This document shows, one piece after another, positions 7,777-18,121 of a stretch of DNA of 64,000 nt (the stretch's first letter is position 1; every line of letters starts with the position of its first letter). Position numbers and translations under genes: made by a program. Origin of the DNA: Phycisphaeraceae bacterium (GTDB taxonomy: Bacteria; Planctomycetota; Phycisphaerae; Phycisphaerales; UBA1924); contig RECQ01000026.1 in the NCBI GenBank assembly GCA_007693965.1, positions 1 through 64,000 on the forward strand. Reading direction: 5' to 3'. The notes under the pieces are model-generated. The model saw only the letters and a list, made by a program, of their open reading frames with translations, did no database searches and was not told the DNA's origin.

Positions 7777-8481
7777 GTGAGCCAGGACATTTTGCAGGAG
7801 CGTCTGTTCGAAACGCTGGTCAGCGGCGACCGGCAGGCGTCGCGAGAAATCATCGAGGAAACCATTCGCCAGGGGGCGCCGGCGGAAACGCTGGTGACCG
7901 ACCTCTTCTGGCCCGTCTACGAGAAGATCCAGCGGCTCTTCCGCGACGATCAAATGACGACGCTGAGCCACCACATGGCGACGCGCCTCCTCCGCGTCCT
8001 CGTCGATCAGGCATCCCATCGCTTCTCACGCCAGCTCGACCGAGGACGCTCCATCTTCGCCGTCTGCGGCCCGACGGACGCCGACGAGCTCGCCGCCCAG
8101 ATGGCCGTCGATCTGCTCGAGGGCGACGGCTACGCCATCTCCTTCGCCGGCGGCGGCATCGCCATCGATGAAATCCTCGCCCAGGTCCAGGAGCAGCGCC
8201 CCGACGTCCTGCTCCTCTTCGCCTCCGCTCCCACCGACCTTCCCGAGATCCGCCGCCTCATCGACACCATGCAGGAGATCGGCGCCTGCGCCGGCATCCA
8301 GGTCGTCGTCGGCGGCGGGGTCTTCAACCGCGCCGAAGGACTCGCCGAAGAAATCGGCGCCGACCTCTGGGCCACATCGCCCCCGGAACTGCTCCAGACC
8401 ATGAACGAAAACCCCGACCGCCGCGCCGGCGCCGACCAGCGCACCGTCGGACGCCACAAGCGCAAGCGCGCTGCTGCCTGA
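7777..8481 (+). CDS. Cobalamin (B12)-binding-like domain protein
   Basis: A 234-residue protein. The N-terminal helical part (about 1-88) resembles the B12-binding-2 helical cap, and the rest (about 92-215) is a Rossmann-like B12-binding fold ending in QVVVGGGVFN and a C-terminal Lys/Arg tail. The usual DxHxxG motif, whose histidine coordinates cobalt from below, reads TDADELAAQM here, so the histidine is missing. Family members act as B12-dependent sensors or methyl carriers; this one may bind differently or not at all. The start is GTG at 7777 with AAAGGCGGGG upstream; an earlier GTG at 7770 runs into a stop. A strong terminator follows at 8632. Confidence 0.75.
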   Translation: MSQDILQERLFETLVSGDRQASREIIEETIRQGAPAETLVTDLFWPVYEKIQRLFRDDQMTTLSHHMATRLLRVLVDQASHRFSRQLDRGRSIFAVCGPTDADELAAQMAVDLLEGDGYAISFAGGGIAIDEILAQVQEQRPDVLLLFASAPTDLPEIRRLIDTMQEIGACAGIQVVVGGGVFNRAEGLAEEIGADLWATSPPELLQTMNENPDRRAGADQRTVGRHKRKRAAA

Positions 8482-8491
8482 TCCGCATCGC

Positions 8492-8535
8492 GGGTGCCGT
8501 GGCATGCCGGTCCTCCGGCTTGCCACGCCGCTCGG
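8492..8535 (+). repeat. GTGGCA/TGCCAC-flanked hairpin, copy 2
   Basis: GGGTGCCGTGGCA and TTGCCACGCCGC flank a stem of GCCGG with CCGGC. The flanks match copy 1 and copy 3, while the inner stem is different but still paired. Confidence 0.7.
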
Positions 8536-8631
8536 AGAAACAGCGCACCGAACAAATCACTGCGCCCTTTACCCCAAACCAGCCAGAAACCAGAACACAA
8601 CCGACCCAAACCCCACACACGACAGTGCAAC

Positions 8632-8668
8632 AACGGGGGCCGATGGAAACGTCGGTCCCCGTTTTCAT
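8632..8668 (+). terminator. Terminator between B12-binding and MBL genes
   Basis: The arms AACGGGGGCCGA and TCGGTCCCCGTT enclose an 8-base loop and are followed by TTTTC. It ends the upstream transcript and argues that the MBL gene starts after it. Confidence 0.75.
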
Positions 8669-8719
8669 GCGCACGCACCTCGACGCCGCCGCGCGGTGGT
8701 GGGGGGGCGAGCGAGTCGA

Positions 8720-8725
8720 TATCGT
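8720..8725 (+). promoter_or_regulatory. TANNNT box for the MBL-fold gene
   Basis: TATCGT is followed by 7 bases and the ATG at 8733, the same spacing as other leaderless candidates in this window. Confidence 0.4.
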
Positions 8726-8732
8726 GCCCTGC

Positions 8733-9599
8733 ATGATGCTCTTCGACCATGGCAGGGAGGCCTCGGTCGGGCCGCGGACGGAATCGGGCCCCGGTGTCGC
8801 CTCGGCGGCCCTGCGCGTCCTCGCCTCCGGCTCGCGCGGTAACTGCTCGATCCTCGGCGTGCGCACAGCCGCCCGTCGCCGCTTCGCCCTCATCGACGCC
8901 GGCCTCTCCCCGCTGCGCACGCGCCGCCTCCTCGGCGCCATGAAGCTCACGCTCGACGACATTGACGAAATCCTCCTCACCCACCTCGACAGCGACCATT
9001 GCTCCGCAGGCTGGGCCCGCGGCCTGCCATCCCACATCACCGTCCGCCTCCACGCCGACCATGTCGGCCGCGCCCGCCGCGCCGGCCTTCCATCCGACCA
9101 GCTCGTCCCCTTCGACGACGCGTTCACACTGCAATCCGGCGTGACAACCCGCCCGATCCTCCTCAGCCATGACAGCGCCGGCGTCGCCGCCTTCCGCTTC
9201 GAAACCGGCGCCGGCGCCCTCGGCTTCGCCACCGATGTCGGCCGCGTCACCCCCGGCCTGGTGCGCCATCTAAAAGGCGTCGACACGCTCGCCATCGAGT
9301 CAAACTACTGCCCGCAAATGCAGATCGCCTCGCGCCGCCCCGCATTCCTCAAACAACGCATCATGGGCGGCGCCGGCCACCTCAGCAACGCAGAGTGCCG
9401 CGAAGCTGTAAAAGCCATCGCCCCCGCGCAACACGTCGTCCTCCTGCACCTCTCCCAGGACTGCAACCAACCCGACCGCGCCCGCCAGGCCCACACCAGC
9501 GCCCCCTACAAACTCACCATCTCGCGCCAGGACAAACCAACACCGTGGATCCACGTCGCAAAAGACGCCGCCACAGCGCCGCCATCAATCGCAAGTTGA
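8733..9599 (+). CDS. MBL-fold metallohydrolase
   Basis: A metallo-beta-lactamase-fold hydrolase resembling the WalJ/YycJ group. RVLASGSRGNCSIL (about 28-41) opens the domain, FALIDAGLS follows, and the metal loop reads THLDSDHCSAG (His84, Asp86, Asp88, His89). The usual motif is HxHxDH; here the second histidine is aspartate, which would change one zinc site. IESNY and a late HLSQDCN also fit the family. The substrate is unknown; relatives act on DNA or RNA ends. The start is uncertain: ATG 8733 or 8736 is favoured by the TANNNT box and by the terminator upstream. Confidence 0.8.
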   Translation: MMLFDHGREASVGPRTESGPGVASAALRVLASGSRGNCSILGVRTAARRRFALIDAGLSPLRTRRLLGAMKLTLDDIDEILLTHLDSDHCSAGWARGLPSHITVRLHADHVGRARRAGLPSDQLVPFDDAFTLQSGVTTRPILLSHDSAGVAAFRFETGAGALGFATDVGRVTPGLVRHLKGVDTLAIESNYCPQMQIASRRPAFLKQRIMGGAGHLSNAECREAVKAIAPAQHVVLLHLSQDCNQPDRARQAHTSAPYKLTISRQDKPTPWIHVAKDAATAPPSIAS

Positions 9600-9747
9600 C
9601 AGCCAACGCTCCTGTCAACACAGACGCCTGAGCCGTGTCCTCAAGGCGGAGTACGGCGAAGTCTTCAGAACCACGGACACAACAACAGACCAGGAAGCGC
9701 CCGGCGCTCGTTCATGCTCAATGACGGCCCGCGCCAAAGTGCACGGT

Positions 9748-9860
9748 CTGAAATCTCGAATTTCAAATCTGAAATTTCAAATTTCAAATATCAGATTTCA
9801 AATCTCAAATCTCAGACCCCAAATTTCAGATCCGAAATCTGAAATCTCAAATCCAAATCT
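9748..9860 (+). repeat. AT-rich 7-base periodic repeat
   Basis: About 110 bases consist almost wholly of the 7-mers AAATTTC, AAATCTC, AAATCTG and close variants. It lies at the 3' end of the minus-strand gene that ends at 9868. The same motif in the opposite orientation lies at 34885-34986. It stands out sharply from the high-GC surroundings. Confidence 0.85.
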
Positions 9861-9867
9861 CCCCACA

Positions 9868-10668
9868 TCACTCCACCTCCACCCGCACAACCCCATCCCC
9901 AACCAATCGCTCCTGCGCTCGCATCCATCGCTCCGCCTCCCCCGCATCAAACGCAGCCACCAGCTTCCCCTCTTCGACAACCGGCACGAGCAACGGTCTT
10001 CCCGCCGGCAGTGTGTCGTCCATACGGCGCACCAGGTCTCGCGCCACCGCATCGCCCGATTCGTTCAACTGCCGGTACACCTGCCGCATCCCCGGCCCCG
10101 GCGCCGCGACGCACCCTTCCCACGGCGCCGCCTCCACACCCGGCGCCAGCCACGCCGCCGGCGCGCCTCGAAACAGAATCGTCCCCGGCGCCGCGGCGTA
10201 AAAATCACCCCCGAACCCCGCTCGAACCAGCTCCCGCGCCCGCGCCACCGGATCCGGCGCAAGAAACCGCTCCACATCCACAACCCACTCGACCCCCATC
10301 CCCCGCGCCGCCGCCAGCGCCATCCGGGCGTCATCCACCAGCGACACCAGTTCCGGGTGCAACTCCTCGCCCCGCCAGATCTCGTGCAGCCGGGAGATGT
10401 CCCGCCGGATCAGCACCTCCGCGATGTCGAGGGCCGCGGGCCGATCCGCCTCCGCCACCCGTCCGATATCCCCCAGCGCGAACGTCACCGCCTGCAGACC
10501 GATCACAGGGGCGATGGACGCCCTCCAGCGCCCGCCCTCGCCCTCCGCGGGGAAGGCGACCCCCGCCCGGGCGAAGTCGGTCCAGCGGGACAGCAAGGCC
10601 GCCCAGGCCACCGGGGCGGTGTCAAGGGTCTGGTCGGGGGTGAAGCGGGGGGGATCCGGACGTTGCAT
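9868..10668 (-). CDS. Hypothetical protein (266 aa)
   Basis: A soluble protein of mixed character that begins MQRPDPPRFTPDQTLDTAP and ends with VVRVEVE. Asp- and Arg-rich helices surround motifs such as WIV-like EWVVDVERFLAPDP and LLVPVVEEGKLVAAFDAGEAERW. Codon use matches its neighbours. No known domain, signal peptide or transmembrane segment is recognised. The start at 10668 is placed where family-like sequence begins; a TAGGCT lies 8 bases upstream of it. It is divergent from the sigma factor gene, and its stop is next to the AT-rich 7-base repeat. Confidence 0.7.
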   Translation of the reverse strand: MQRPDPPRFTPDQTLDTAPVAWAALLSRWTDFARAGVAFPAEGEGGRWRASIAPVIGLQAVTFALGDIGRVAEADRPAALDIAEVLIRRDISRLHEIWRGEELHPELVSLVDDARMALAAARGMGVEWVVDVERFLAPDPVARARELVRAGFGGDFYAAAPGTILFRGAPAAWLAPGVEAAPWEGCVAAPGPGMRQVYRQLNESGDAVARDLVRRMDDTLPAGRPLLVPVVEEGKLVAAFDAGEAERWMRAQERLVGDGVVRVEVE

Positions 10669-10728
10669 GATCCGCAAGCCTAGCCCACTCCGGGGCAGTT
10701 TTTCTGCAACTGGAGGGCCCGGGGGCCG

Positions 10729-10734
10729 TACCAT
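10729..10734 (+). promoter_or_regulatory. TANNNT box for the ECF sigma gene
   Basis: TACCAT is followed by GGTGCGT and ATG at 10742. The layout matches the menG promoter box base for base through TACCATGGTG. Confidence 0.5.
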
Positions 10735-10741
10735 GGTGCGT

Positions 10742-11326
10742 ATGACACGCTCCACCGAGCAGAAAATCATCGAGCGCGCGGTCAAGGGCGACAAGGCCGC
10801 AGCGGAACGTCTCATCAAGGCGCATCAGGCCTCCCTGTACGCCTACATGCTCCGCATCTCGGGACGCCCCGATGTGGCCGAGGACATCGTGCAGGACGCC
10901 TTCGTGCGCGTTCTCACCCACCTCGACCGCTTCGACCCCCGCTACCGCTTCTCCACCTGGCTCTTCACCATCGCCAAGCGGCTCTACGTCAACGCCTGCC
11001 AGAAGCACAAGCCCCGTTACGACAGCGAGATCGTCGACGGCTGGCGCGGCGTCGATTCAGCGCCCTCATCGCCCACCATCGACACCGAAGTCCGCGGCAA
11101 CGCCCGCGACGCCCTCCAGATCGCCCTCGGCGAACTCAGCGCCGAACAGCGTGAGATCATTCTGCTCTTCCACCAGCAGGACTGGCCCATCGCGCAGATC
11201 GCCCGCCACATGGATATGCCGGACGGCACCGTGAAGAGCCACCTGCATCGCGGCCGCCAGAAGATGCGCCGCCTGCTCGAAGCCACCGAAGGACATCGCA
11301 GCACAGTTGCGGAGGTGTGGGCATGA
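10742..11326 (+). CDS. ECF-type RNA polymerase sigma factor
   Basis: A 194-residue extracytoplasmic-function sigma factor. Region 2 spans about residues 25-90 (DVAEDIVQDAFVRVL, FSTWLFTIAKRL), and region 4 about 130-185 with the helix-turn-helix IAQIARHMDMPDGTVKSHLHRGR. It directs RNA polymerase to a specific promoter set. The next gene starts inside its stop codon (ATGA at 11323-11326), and that gene has anti-sigma features, so this is a sigma/anti-sigma pair. An ATG at 10733 would add three residues but overlaps the predicted -10 box. Confidence 0.9.
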   Translation: MTRSTEQKIIERAVKGDKAAAERLIKAHQASLYAYMLRISGRPDVAEDIVQDAFVRVLTHLDRFDPRYRFSTWLFTIAKRLYVNACQKHKPRYDSEIVDGWRGVDSAPSSPTIDTEVRGNARDALQIALGELSAEQREIILLFHQQDWPIAQIARHMDMPDGTVKSHLHRGRQKMRRLLEATEGHRSTVAEVWA

Positions 11327-12192
11327 TGCGCAACCTTCCCGCGAAGTTGCTCGCACGCCGCAATCGTGACCGGGCCGGCGCCATCCTCGACAAGCTCGAC
11401 AGCGCCGATCAGAACGCCGACGCCCTCATTGACGCATACCTCGATCGCGAGTTGCCGCCCGAGCGCTCCGCCGAACTCTTCAAGACGCTGCGCTCCAACC
11501 GCCAGGCCGCCGATCGCTTCGACTCCATGCAGAAGTTGGTCGATGATCTGCGCCGCCCCGTTGAAGCGCCCGATCTCACCGCCTCGATTCTCTCCGAGGT
11601 CGGCCGTCGCCGCGGCTGGCTCCCTGAGCCGATGCGTCGCGCCGTCACCTTCGGGCGTCTCAGCGCCGCGGCGTGTTTCCTGCTGCTCCTCGGCGGGCTC
11701 TTCGTGGTCGATCGCATCGCCCCTGATTCCACGCCTTTCCCGACCGGCCCCGAGCCGATCACAAACCTTGTCTCAACGGGCCGGGCCGAGGCCGCCGCAG
11801 GAATCCAGAACTTCGCCGGTGTCTTCGACACGCTGCGCGAACCTGAAACAGTGCTGACGCGCCGAGCCGCGTGCGACGCCGATCGTCCCCAGCGAGCATG
11901 GGACAGCGCCGTCGTGCTTCCACGCGAGCGATCCGCATCCCCCAGGCGCATGCAGTTCATCGCCCACGCATGCTCCACCGGTGAGGACAGTCCTCGAGCC
12001 GTCGTGTTCAGAATGCACATGAACCCCGATTACACCATTCGTTTCGAGTCGAAACAGCAGGAGTCGTTGGGAAACGAAGCCCGATTTATCACCGTGGGCA
12101 TTCAAAGCGCCGGTGAGGCCCCCGCTTGGGCGCGGTTCGCCAGGCCGGCCGCCGGGAAGCAGGCTCCGGCAGGCCACATCGAGCGAGAATGA
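11323..12192 (+). CDS. Membrane anti-sigma-factor-like protein
   Basis: A 289-residue single-pass protein. The cytoplasmic N-terminus has the anti-sigma-like helix LIDAYLDRELPPERSAEL (about 33-50). One transmembrane helix follows at about 108-126 (AAACFLLLLGGLFVVDRI), then a C-terminal outer domain with several cysteines. No zinc-binding HxxxCxxC motif is present, so it would be a non-zinc anti-sigma. GGAGG lies 8 bases before the ATG, which overlaps the sigma stop codon. The assignment rests mostly on position and topology. The next gene again overlaps by ATGA. Confidence 0.7.
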   Translation: MMRNLPAKLLARRNRDRAGAILDKLDSADQNADALIDAYLDRELPPERSAELFKTLRSNRQAADRFDSMQKLVDDLRRPVEAPDLTASILSEVGRRRGWLPEPMRRAVTFGRLSAAACFLLLLGGLFVVDRIAPDSTPFPTGPEPITNLVSTGRAEAAAGIQNFAGVFDTLREPETVLTRRAACDADRPQRAWDSAVVLPRERSASPRRMQFIAHACSTGEDSPRAVVFRMHMNPDYTIRFESKQQESLGNEARFITVGIQSAGEAPAWARFARPAAGKQAPAGHIERE

Positions 12193-13751
12193 GAGCTGTG
12201 TCCCGTCTGATAGGCGTCATTCTGTTCGCTGCGCTGATCCTCTGCGCACCGTCTTCGAAGGCCGGCGCCTGCGGCGGCGATCTGCTCGACGCAGCCCAAC
12301 GGCTTCCGGACGATGTCGATCTGTTCGTGATCGTGCAGAACGCGGGGAGCCATCGCACCAGCGAGGCGGGGCCGGCCCTCGCCGCTCTGATGCAGGCGAT
12401 CTTCTCCGAAGGCGACACATTCAAAATGTGGAGCACGCTCGCCGCCCAACTCGGCGTCAGCGAAGAGGAAGCCTTCGATTCTCTGCTCGGCCGTCGCGTC
12501 GCTGTCGCTGTCCGAGGCATGTGGACGGACGAACCGCGATGGGCCCTGCTCAGCGAAGTGGACCGGACGACCGAGCGGCGTCTGCGCCGGCGCCTGCCGG
12601 TGGCGCCGCGGCAGATCGTCGCCGGACGCACCGTGCATTCCGTTGAGAAGGGCCGCTATGAGCTGATCGTCGAACGCGCTGGTGATTGCAACGTCATCCT
12701 CGTTGCCCCTGCAGACGGCGCCTCGCTCTTCGACGACATCGCTCCCACGCTCGACCGAGGCCAGCGACGTCCGCTCTCCGACACGGAAGCCTTTCGCGAG
12801 CTCCGGGCTCAGCGAGTGGACGACAGACGCAGGCGCAGCGATGTGCTCATTTACATGCGACTTCCCGAAGACGAAAAGGGCTGGTTCGGCGGCCTGCTCT
12901 GGCGCGACGGGCTCGGCGTCAACGCCAGCCTGATTGCCCGACAGAAAAACCTGCCGCCCTCGATTGAGCCGTGGCGCATTCACGACTGGCGGGCGATGAG
13001 TCAGGATGCGCTGCTGTGCGTGCTCGAGCGCCGCCCGAATCTGCAGGAGGAGGCCAAGGGCGTCGACCCTGCTGTCTTCTCCGGGCTTCCCTGGCTCATG
13101 CCCGACCCGCAGTTGCTTGCCACGCTCGGCGAGCGTCACGCGGTGATCGCGCATCGCTCAAAGCTCGGCGGGCTTGCCATCACTGCGGGTGTCGAGATGC
13201 GTGACATCAACGCCGGCGCGCCCTTCGGCGATGCAATGATGCGCTCTCTTGTCATCGGACTCAGCCAGATGCTGGGTCAGGGGGCATGGGCCTTTGACTT
13301 TGACGGACTCTTTCCGGAAGCGATGCGCGTTGTGTCCATCTCAGACGGCGAGGCTGTCGATCTGCCCGTGATCGGCGGCGAGCGACTCGAACTGGCGTGG
13401 ACGTATCGCGCAGATCGCGCCGGCGACGGCAAGCGCGGCTGGATGTTCGGTGGTGTGGACCGAAACGTCGTGGCTCGAACCGCTGACGCCGTCGCCGTCG
13501 AGCCGCAACGCCCTGACATGGAGCGCACCGGAAGCTGGCTCAGCCTTGGAATGGTCAAGCCCGCTGAAATTCTGGAGGCGATCCGCGAAACCGGCCTGCC
13601 CATTCCAGCGCCGGCTGAGGCCCTGCGGTGGATTTCCTATATGGGGTGGCAGGCGGAGGTCGTGCAGGATGAGAAGAAGGCCGCTCCAGGCGCTGACGAT
13701 CGCCACATCAAAGGGTTCGTCAGATTCCGACTCACAAACACGTCGGATTGA
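12189..13751 (+). CDS. Secreted hypothetical protein of the sigma operon
   Basis: A 520-residue protein with an N-terminal signal peptide ([21 protein letters not shown], cleavage near 24-26). The mature part begins with [22 protein letters not shown] and contains repeated beta-alpha stretches ([32 protein letters not shown]). It may be a DUF3352-like exported protein, but this is a guess from general pattern only. Its ATG overlaps the anti-sigma stop codon, so the three genes form one translation-coupled operon. A role in sensing or answering an envelope signal is inferred from the operon. Confidence 0.7.
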   Translation: MRAVSRLIGVILFAALILCAPSSKAGACGGDLLDAAQRLPDDVDLFVIVQNAGSHRTSEAGPALAALMQAIFSEGDTFKMWSTLAAQLGVSEEEAFDSLLGRRVAVAVRGMWTDEPRWALLSEVDRTTERRLRRRLPVAPRQIVAGRTVHSVEKGRYELIVERAGDCNVILVAPADGASLFDDIAPTLDRGQRRPLSDTEAFRELRAQRVDDRRRRSDVLIYMRLPEDEKGWFGGLLWRDGLGVNASLIARQKNLPPSIEPWRIHDWRAMSQDALLCVLERRPNLQEEAKGVDPAVFSGLPWLMPDPQLLATLGERHAVIAHRSKLGGLAITAGVEMRDINAGAPFGDAMMRSLVIGLSQMLGQGAWAFDFDGLFPEAMRVVSISDGEAVDLPVIGGERLELAWTYRADRAGDGKRGWMFGGVDRNVVARTADAVAVEPQRPDMERTGSWLSLGMVKPAEILEAIRETGLPIPAPAEALRWISYMGWQAEVVQDEKKAAPGADDRHIKGFVRFRLTNTSD

Positions 13752-13944
13752 CGCCGCGGGGGCATCAAAACCATCAGATCCACCGACCCCAATGCGTCCG
13801 GGAACGGATGGAAAAATCCCCGATTCCATCCCGGGAACGATTCTGGCAGCGCTGACCCGGCTATGATCCGCACTCCCTCCGCCCGATGGAAGAGGGAATC
13901 CCTTTAACTTGCCCCCCGCCGCCCCCCTCATCCGAGAGAGCACG

Positions 13945-15819
<1,875 letters not shown>

Positions 15820-15872
15820 TCAAACCAGAACAGATCCTCGTGCCGCCGACTGCTGTCCCCAACAGTCGGTGT

Positions 15873-15914
15873 GGGTGCCGTGGCAAGCTTGTGTTTGCTT
15901 GCCACGCCGCATGG
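15873..15914 (+). repeat. GTGGCA/TGCCAC-flanked hairpin, copy 3
   Basis: GGGTGCCGTGGCA and TGCCACGCCGCATGG flank an AAGC/GCTT stem. It is preceded by a separate hairpin CCGACTG/CAGTCGG (15846-15869) that may be the typA terminator, though no T-run follows. Confidence 0.7.
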
Positions 15915-16001
15915 AAGAACAACTCCCATCAACCAAGCCCGGCCTCGCGGTCCCCAATGTCCGCCGCGCCATTCCAACATTTCACGCAGAGCCTCCGCGC
16001 A

Positions 16002-16040
16002 TCGTGGCAAAGCCAAAGATGGCTTTTCCACGGCGCCCGA
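16002..16040 (+). repeat. Variant GTGGCA-type hairpin upstream of proS
   Basis: GTGGCAAAGCC, a 6-base loop and GGCTTTTCCAC form a hairpin followed by GGCGCCCGA. It shares the GTGGCA/CCAC theme with the copies at 7510, 8492 and 15873 but lacks the CGCCGCATGG flank. Confidence 0.5.
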
Positions 16041-16064
16041 TCACTCCCCTCACCCCCTCACCAT

Positions 16065-16070
16065 TACACT
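16065..16070 (+). promoter_or_regulatory. TANNNT box for proS
   Basis: TACACT lies exactly 6 bases before the ATG at 16077. The spacer is CTCCCC; no Shine-Dalgarno sequence is present. A leaderless proS transcript is predicted. Confidence 0.55.
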
Positions 16071-16076
16071 CTCCCC

Positions 16077-18011
16077 ATGACCGACTCGAACACCCAATCC
16101 GCCCCCCGCGGCGACGTCCACCGCTGGTCCCGCACACTCATCCCCACCACCCGCGAGGCCCCCTCCGACGCCGAGTCCGCCGGCCACCAGCTCCTCGTCC
16201 GCGCCGGCTACATCCGCCGCGTCGGCGCCGGCATGTACAACTACCTCCCCCTCGCCTGGCGCGTCCTCCGCAAGGTCTCGCAGATCATCCGCGAGGAGAT
16301 GAACAGCGCCGGCGCCGCCGAGATGCTCATGCCCGCCCTCGAGCCCATCGAGCTGATGAAGCAGACCGGACGCGACGAGGCCTACGGCGACAACCTCTTC
16401 CGCCTCACCGACCGCCACGGCCGCACCATCGCCCTCGCGCCCACCCACGAAGAGATCATCACCGACATGATGAAGGGCGCCGTCAGCTCCTACAAGCAGC
16501 TCCCCATCAACCTCTACCAGATCCAGACCAAGTTCCGCGACGAGTTCCGCCCCCGCTCCGCCCTCCTCCGCGGCCGCGAGTTCATCATGAAGGACGCCTA
16601 CTCCTTCCACACCACCATCGAAGGCCCCGGCGGCCTCAACGAAGCCTACGACGCCATGCACCGCGCCTACGTCAACATCTTCACCCGCTGCGGCCTCGAC
16701 TTCACCGTCGTCGAAGCCGAGAGCGGCCCCATCGGCGGCTCGGCGTCGCACGAGTTCATGGTCAACTGCGAGAGCGGCGAAGACACCATCCTCCGCTGCC
16801 CGCAGTCCGGCTACGCCGCCAACGTCGAGAAGTGCGAAACCGGCGAGCGGAAATGGTCCTTCGAAGGCGACCCCACAGGCGACCTCGACAAGGTCCACAC
16901 CCCCAACCTCCCCGGCATCGAAGAAGTCGGAAAGTTCATGAAGGTCAAACCACCGAACATGCTGAAGACAATCGTCTTCCAGACAGCGACCACTCCCCAA
17001 CCCTCTCCCCCTGGGAGAGGGCAGGGTGAGGGCTCCTTAATCTCTTCCTCCTCCCCAACCTCCTCCCCATCTTCCTCTCCCCCCAGCAGCGGGCAGGGCA
17101 AGGGCTCCTCCTCTACCGCATCCTCCCCAACCTGGATCCTCACCGTCGTCCGCGGCGACCACGAAGTCAACGAAAGCAAAGTCAAAGACGCCGCCGGCGC
17201 TCCCGTCCAGATCGCCGACGAAAAGCAAGCCAAACAAGCCGGCTTCGCCATCGGCTACGTCAGCCCCCGCGCCATCCTCGAGCGCACCGGCGCCATCCTC
17301 ATCATCGACCCCGACGCCGCCCGCGCCATCGACGAAACAAAGGGCAAGCCCATGTTCTGGGCCACCGGCGCCGACGAGCCCGACCACCACGTCAAGCACT
17401 TCAACTGGCGCCGCGAACTCGGCGCCATCCTCGACGATCCCAGCCGCGTGAAAGTCGCCGACATCCGCAACGCCATGGCCGGCGACCCCTCCCCCCGCGC
17501 CGAGGGCGCAACCCTCGAAGCCGCCCGCGGCATCGAGGTCGGCCACATCTTCAAGCTCGGCACGAAATACAGCGAGGCGATGGGCTTCACCGTCCTCGAC
17601 CAGTCCCAGCAGCGCAACCCCGTCATCATGGGCTGCTACGGCGTCGGCGTCAGCCGCACCATGCAGGCCTGCGTCGAGATGAGCCACGACGACGACGGCA
17701 TCGTCTGGCCACACGCCATCGCCCCGTACCACGTCCACATCATCCCCATGAAGCTCGAACCCGACTCCGAACACATGCGCACCGCTGAAAAGCTCGCGAA
17801 AGAGCTGTCGGAAAACGGCCTCGACGTCCTCATCGACGACCGCGACGAACGCCCGGGCGTGAAGTTCAAAGACGCCGACCTCATCGGCTGCCCCCTGCGC
17901 ATCACCATCGGCGACAAGGCGCTGGAGCAGGGGTGCGTCGAGGTGAAGAAGCGGAGTGAGGGGGGGAAGGGGGAGATGGTGAAGGTGGAGGAAGCAGTGA
18001 GAGTAATCTAA
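16077..18011 (+). CDS. proS: Prolyl-tRNA synthetase
   Basis: A 644-residue bacterial-type class II prolyl-tRNA synthetase that charges tRNA-Pro. Motif 1 region LLVRAGYIRRVGAGMYNYLPL (about 37-57), motif 2 FRDEFRPRSALLRGREFIMKDAYSF, motif 3 GCYGVGVSRTMQA, and the C-terminal anticodon-binding domain are all present. A YbaK-like editing insertion lies between motifs 2 and 3 (about 235-480). Within it, about residues 305-352 form a low-complexity Ser/Pro/Gly stretch that is encoded by repeat-derived DNA (16992-17108) and interrupts the segment between MLKTIVFQT and WILTVVRGDHEVN. The enzyme core is intact, so it is probably active. The start is fixed by the TANNNT box. Confidence 0.93.
   Translation: MTDSNTQSAPRGDVHRWSRTLIPTTREAPSDAESAGHQLLVRAGYIRRVGAGMYNYLPLAWRVLRKVSQIIREEMNSAGAAEMLMPALEPIELMKQTGRDEAYGDNLFRLTDRHGRTIALAPTHEEIITDMMKGAVSSYKQLPINLYQIQTKFRDEFRPRSALLRGREFIMKDAYSFHTTIEGPGGLNEAYDAMHRAYVNIFTRCGLDFTVVEAESGPIGGSASHEFMVNCESGEDTILRCPQSGYAANVEKCETGERKWSFEGDPTGDLDKVHTPNLPGIEEVGKFMKVKPPNMLKTIVFQTATTPQPSPPGRGQGEGSLISSSSPTSSPSSSPPSSGQGKGSSSTASSPTWILTVVRGDHEVNESKVKDAAGAPVQIADEKQAKQAGFAIGYVSPRAILERTGAILIIDPDAARAIDETKGKPMFWATGADEPDHHVKHFNWRRELGAILDDPSRVKVADIRNAMAGDPSPRAEGATLEAARGIEVGHIFKLGTKYSEAMGFTVLDQSQQRNPVIMGCYGVGVSRTMQACVEMSHDDDGIVWPHAIAPYHVHIIPMKLEPDSEHMRTAEKLAKELSENGLDVLIDDRDERPGVKFKDADLIGCPLRITIGDKALEQGCVEVKKRSEGGKGEMVKVEEAVRVI
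16992..17108 (+). repeat. GGGAGAGGG-type REP palindrome inside proS
   Basis: CCCTCTCCCCCTGGGAGAGG (17001-17020) and the following GCAGGGTGAGGGCTCC make a hairpin of a type common in bacterial intergenic repeats. A degenerate second copy (CTCTCCCCCCAGCAGCGGGC then AGGGCAAGGG) lies near 17075-17108. Both are translated in frame as Ser/Pro/Gly-rich sequence within the editing-domain region of ProS. Confidence 0.75.
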
Positions 18012-18121
18012 AAATACACTAGATACACGCCCCAGACCATGATTGGCTCCACATTATGTATGTGGCTATGTCCGCCTATGCCACGAGAAATGCATGGGAA
18101 GATGTCCGCCCAAAGGCGGCC

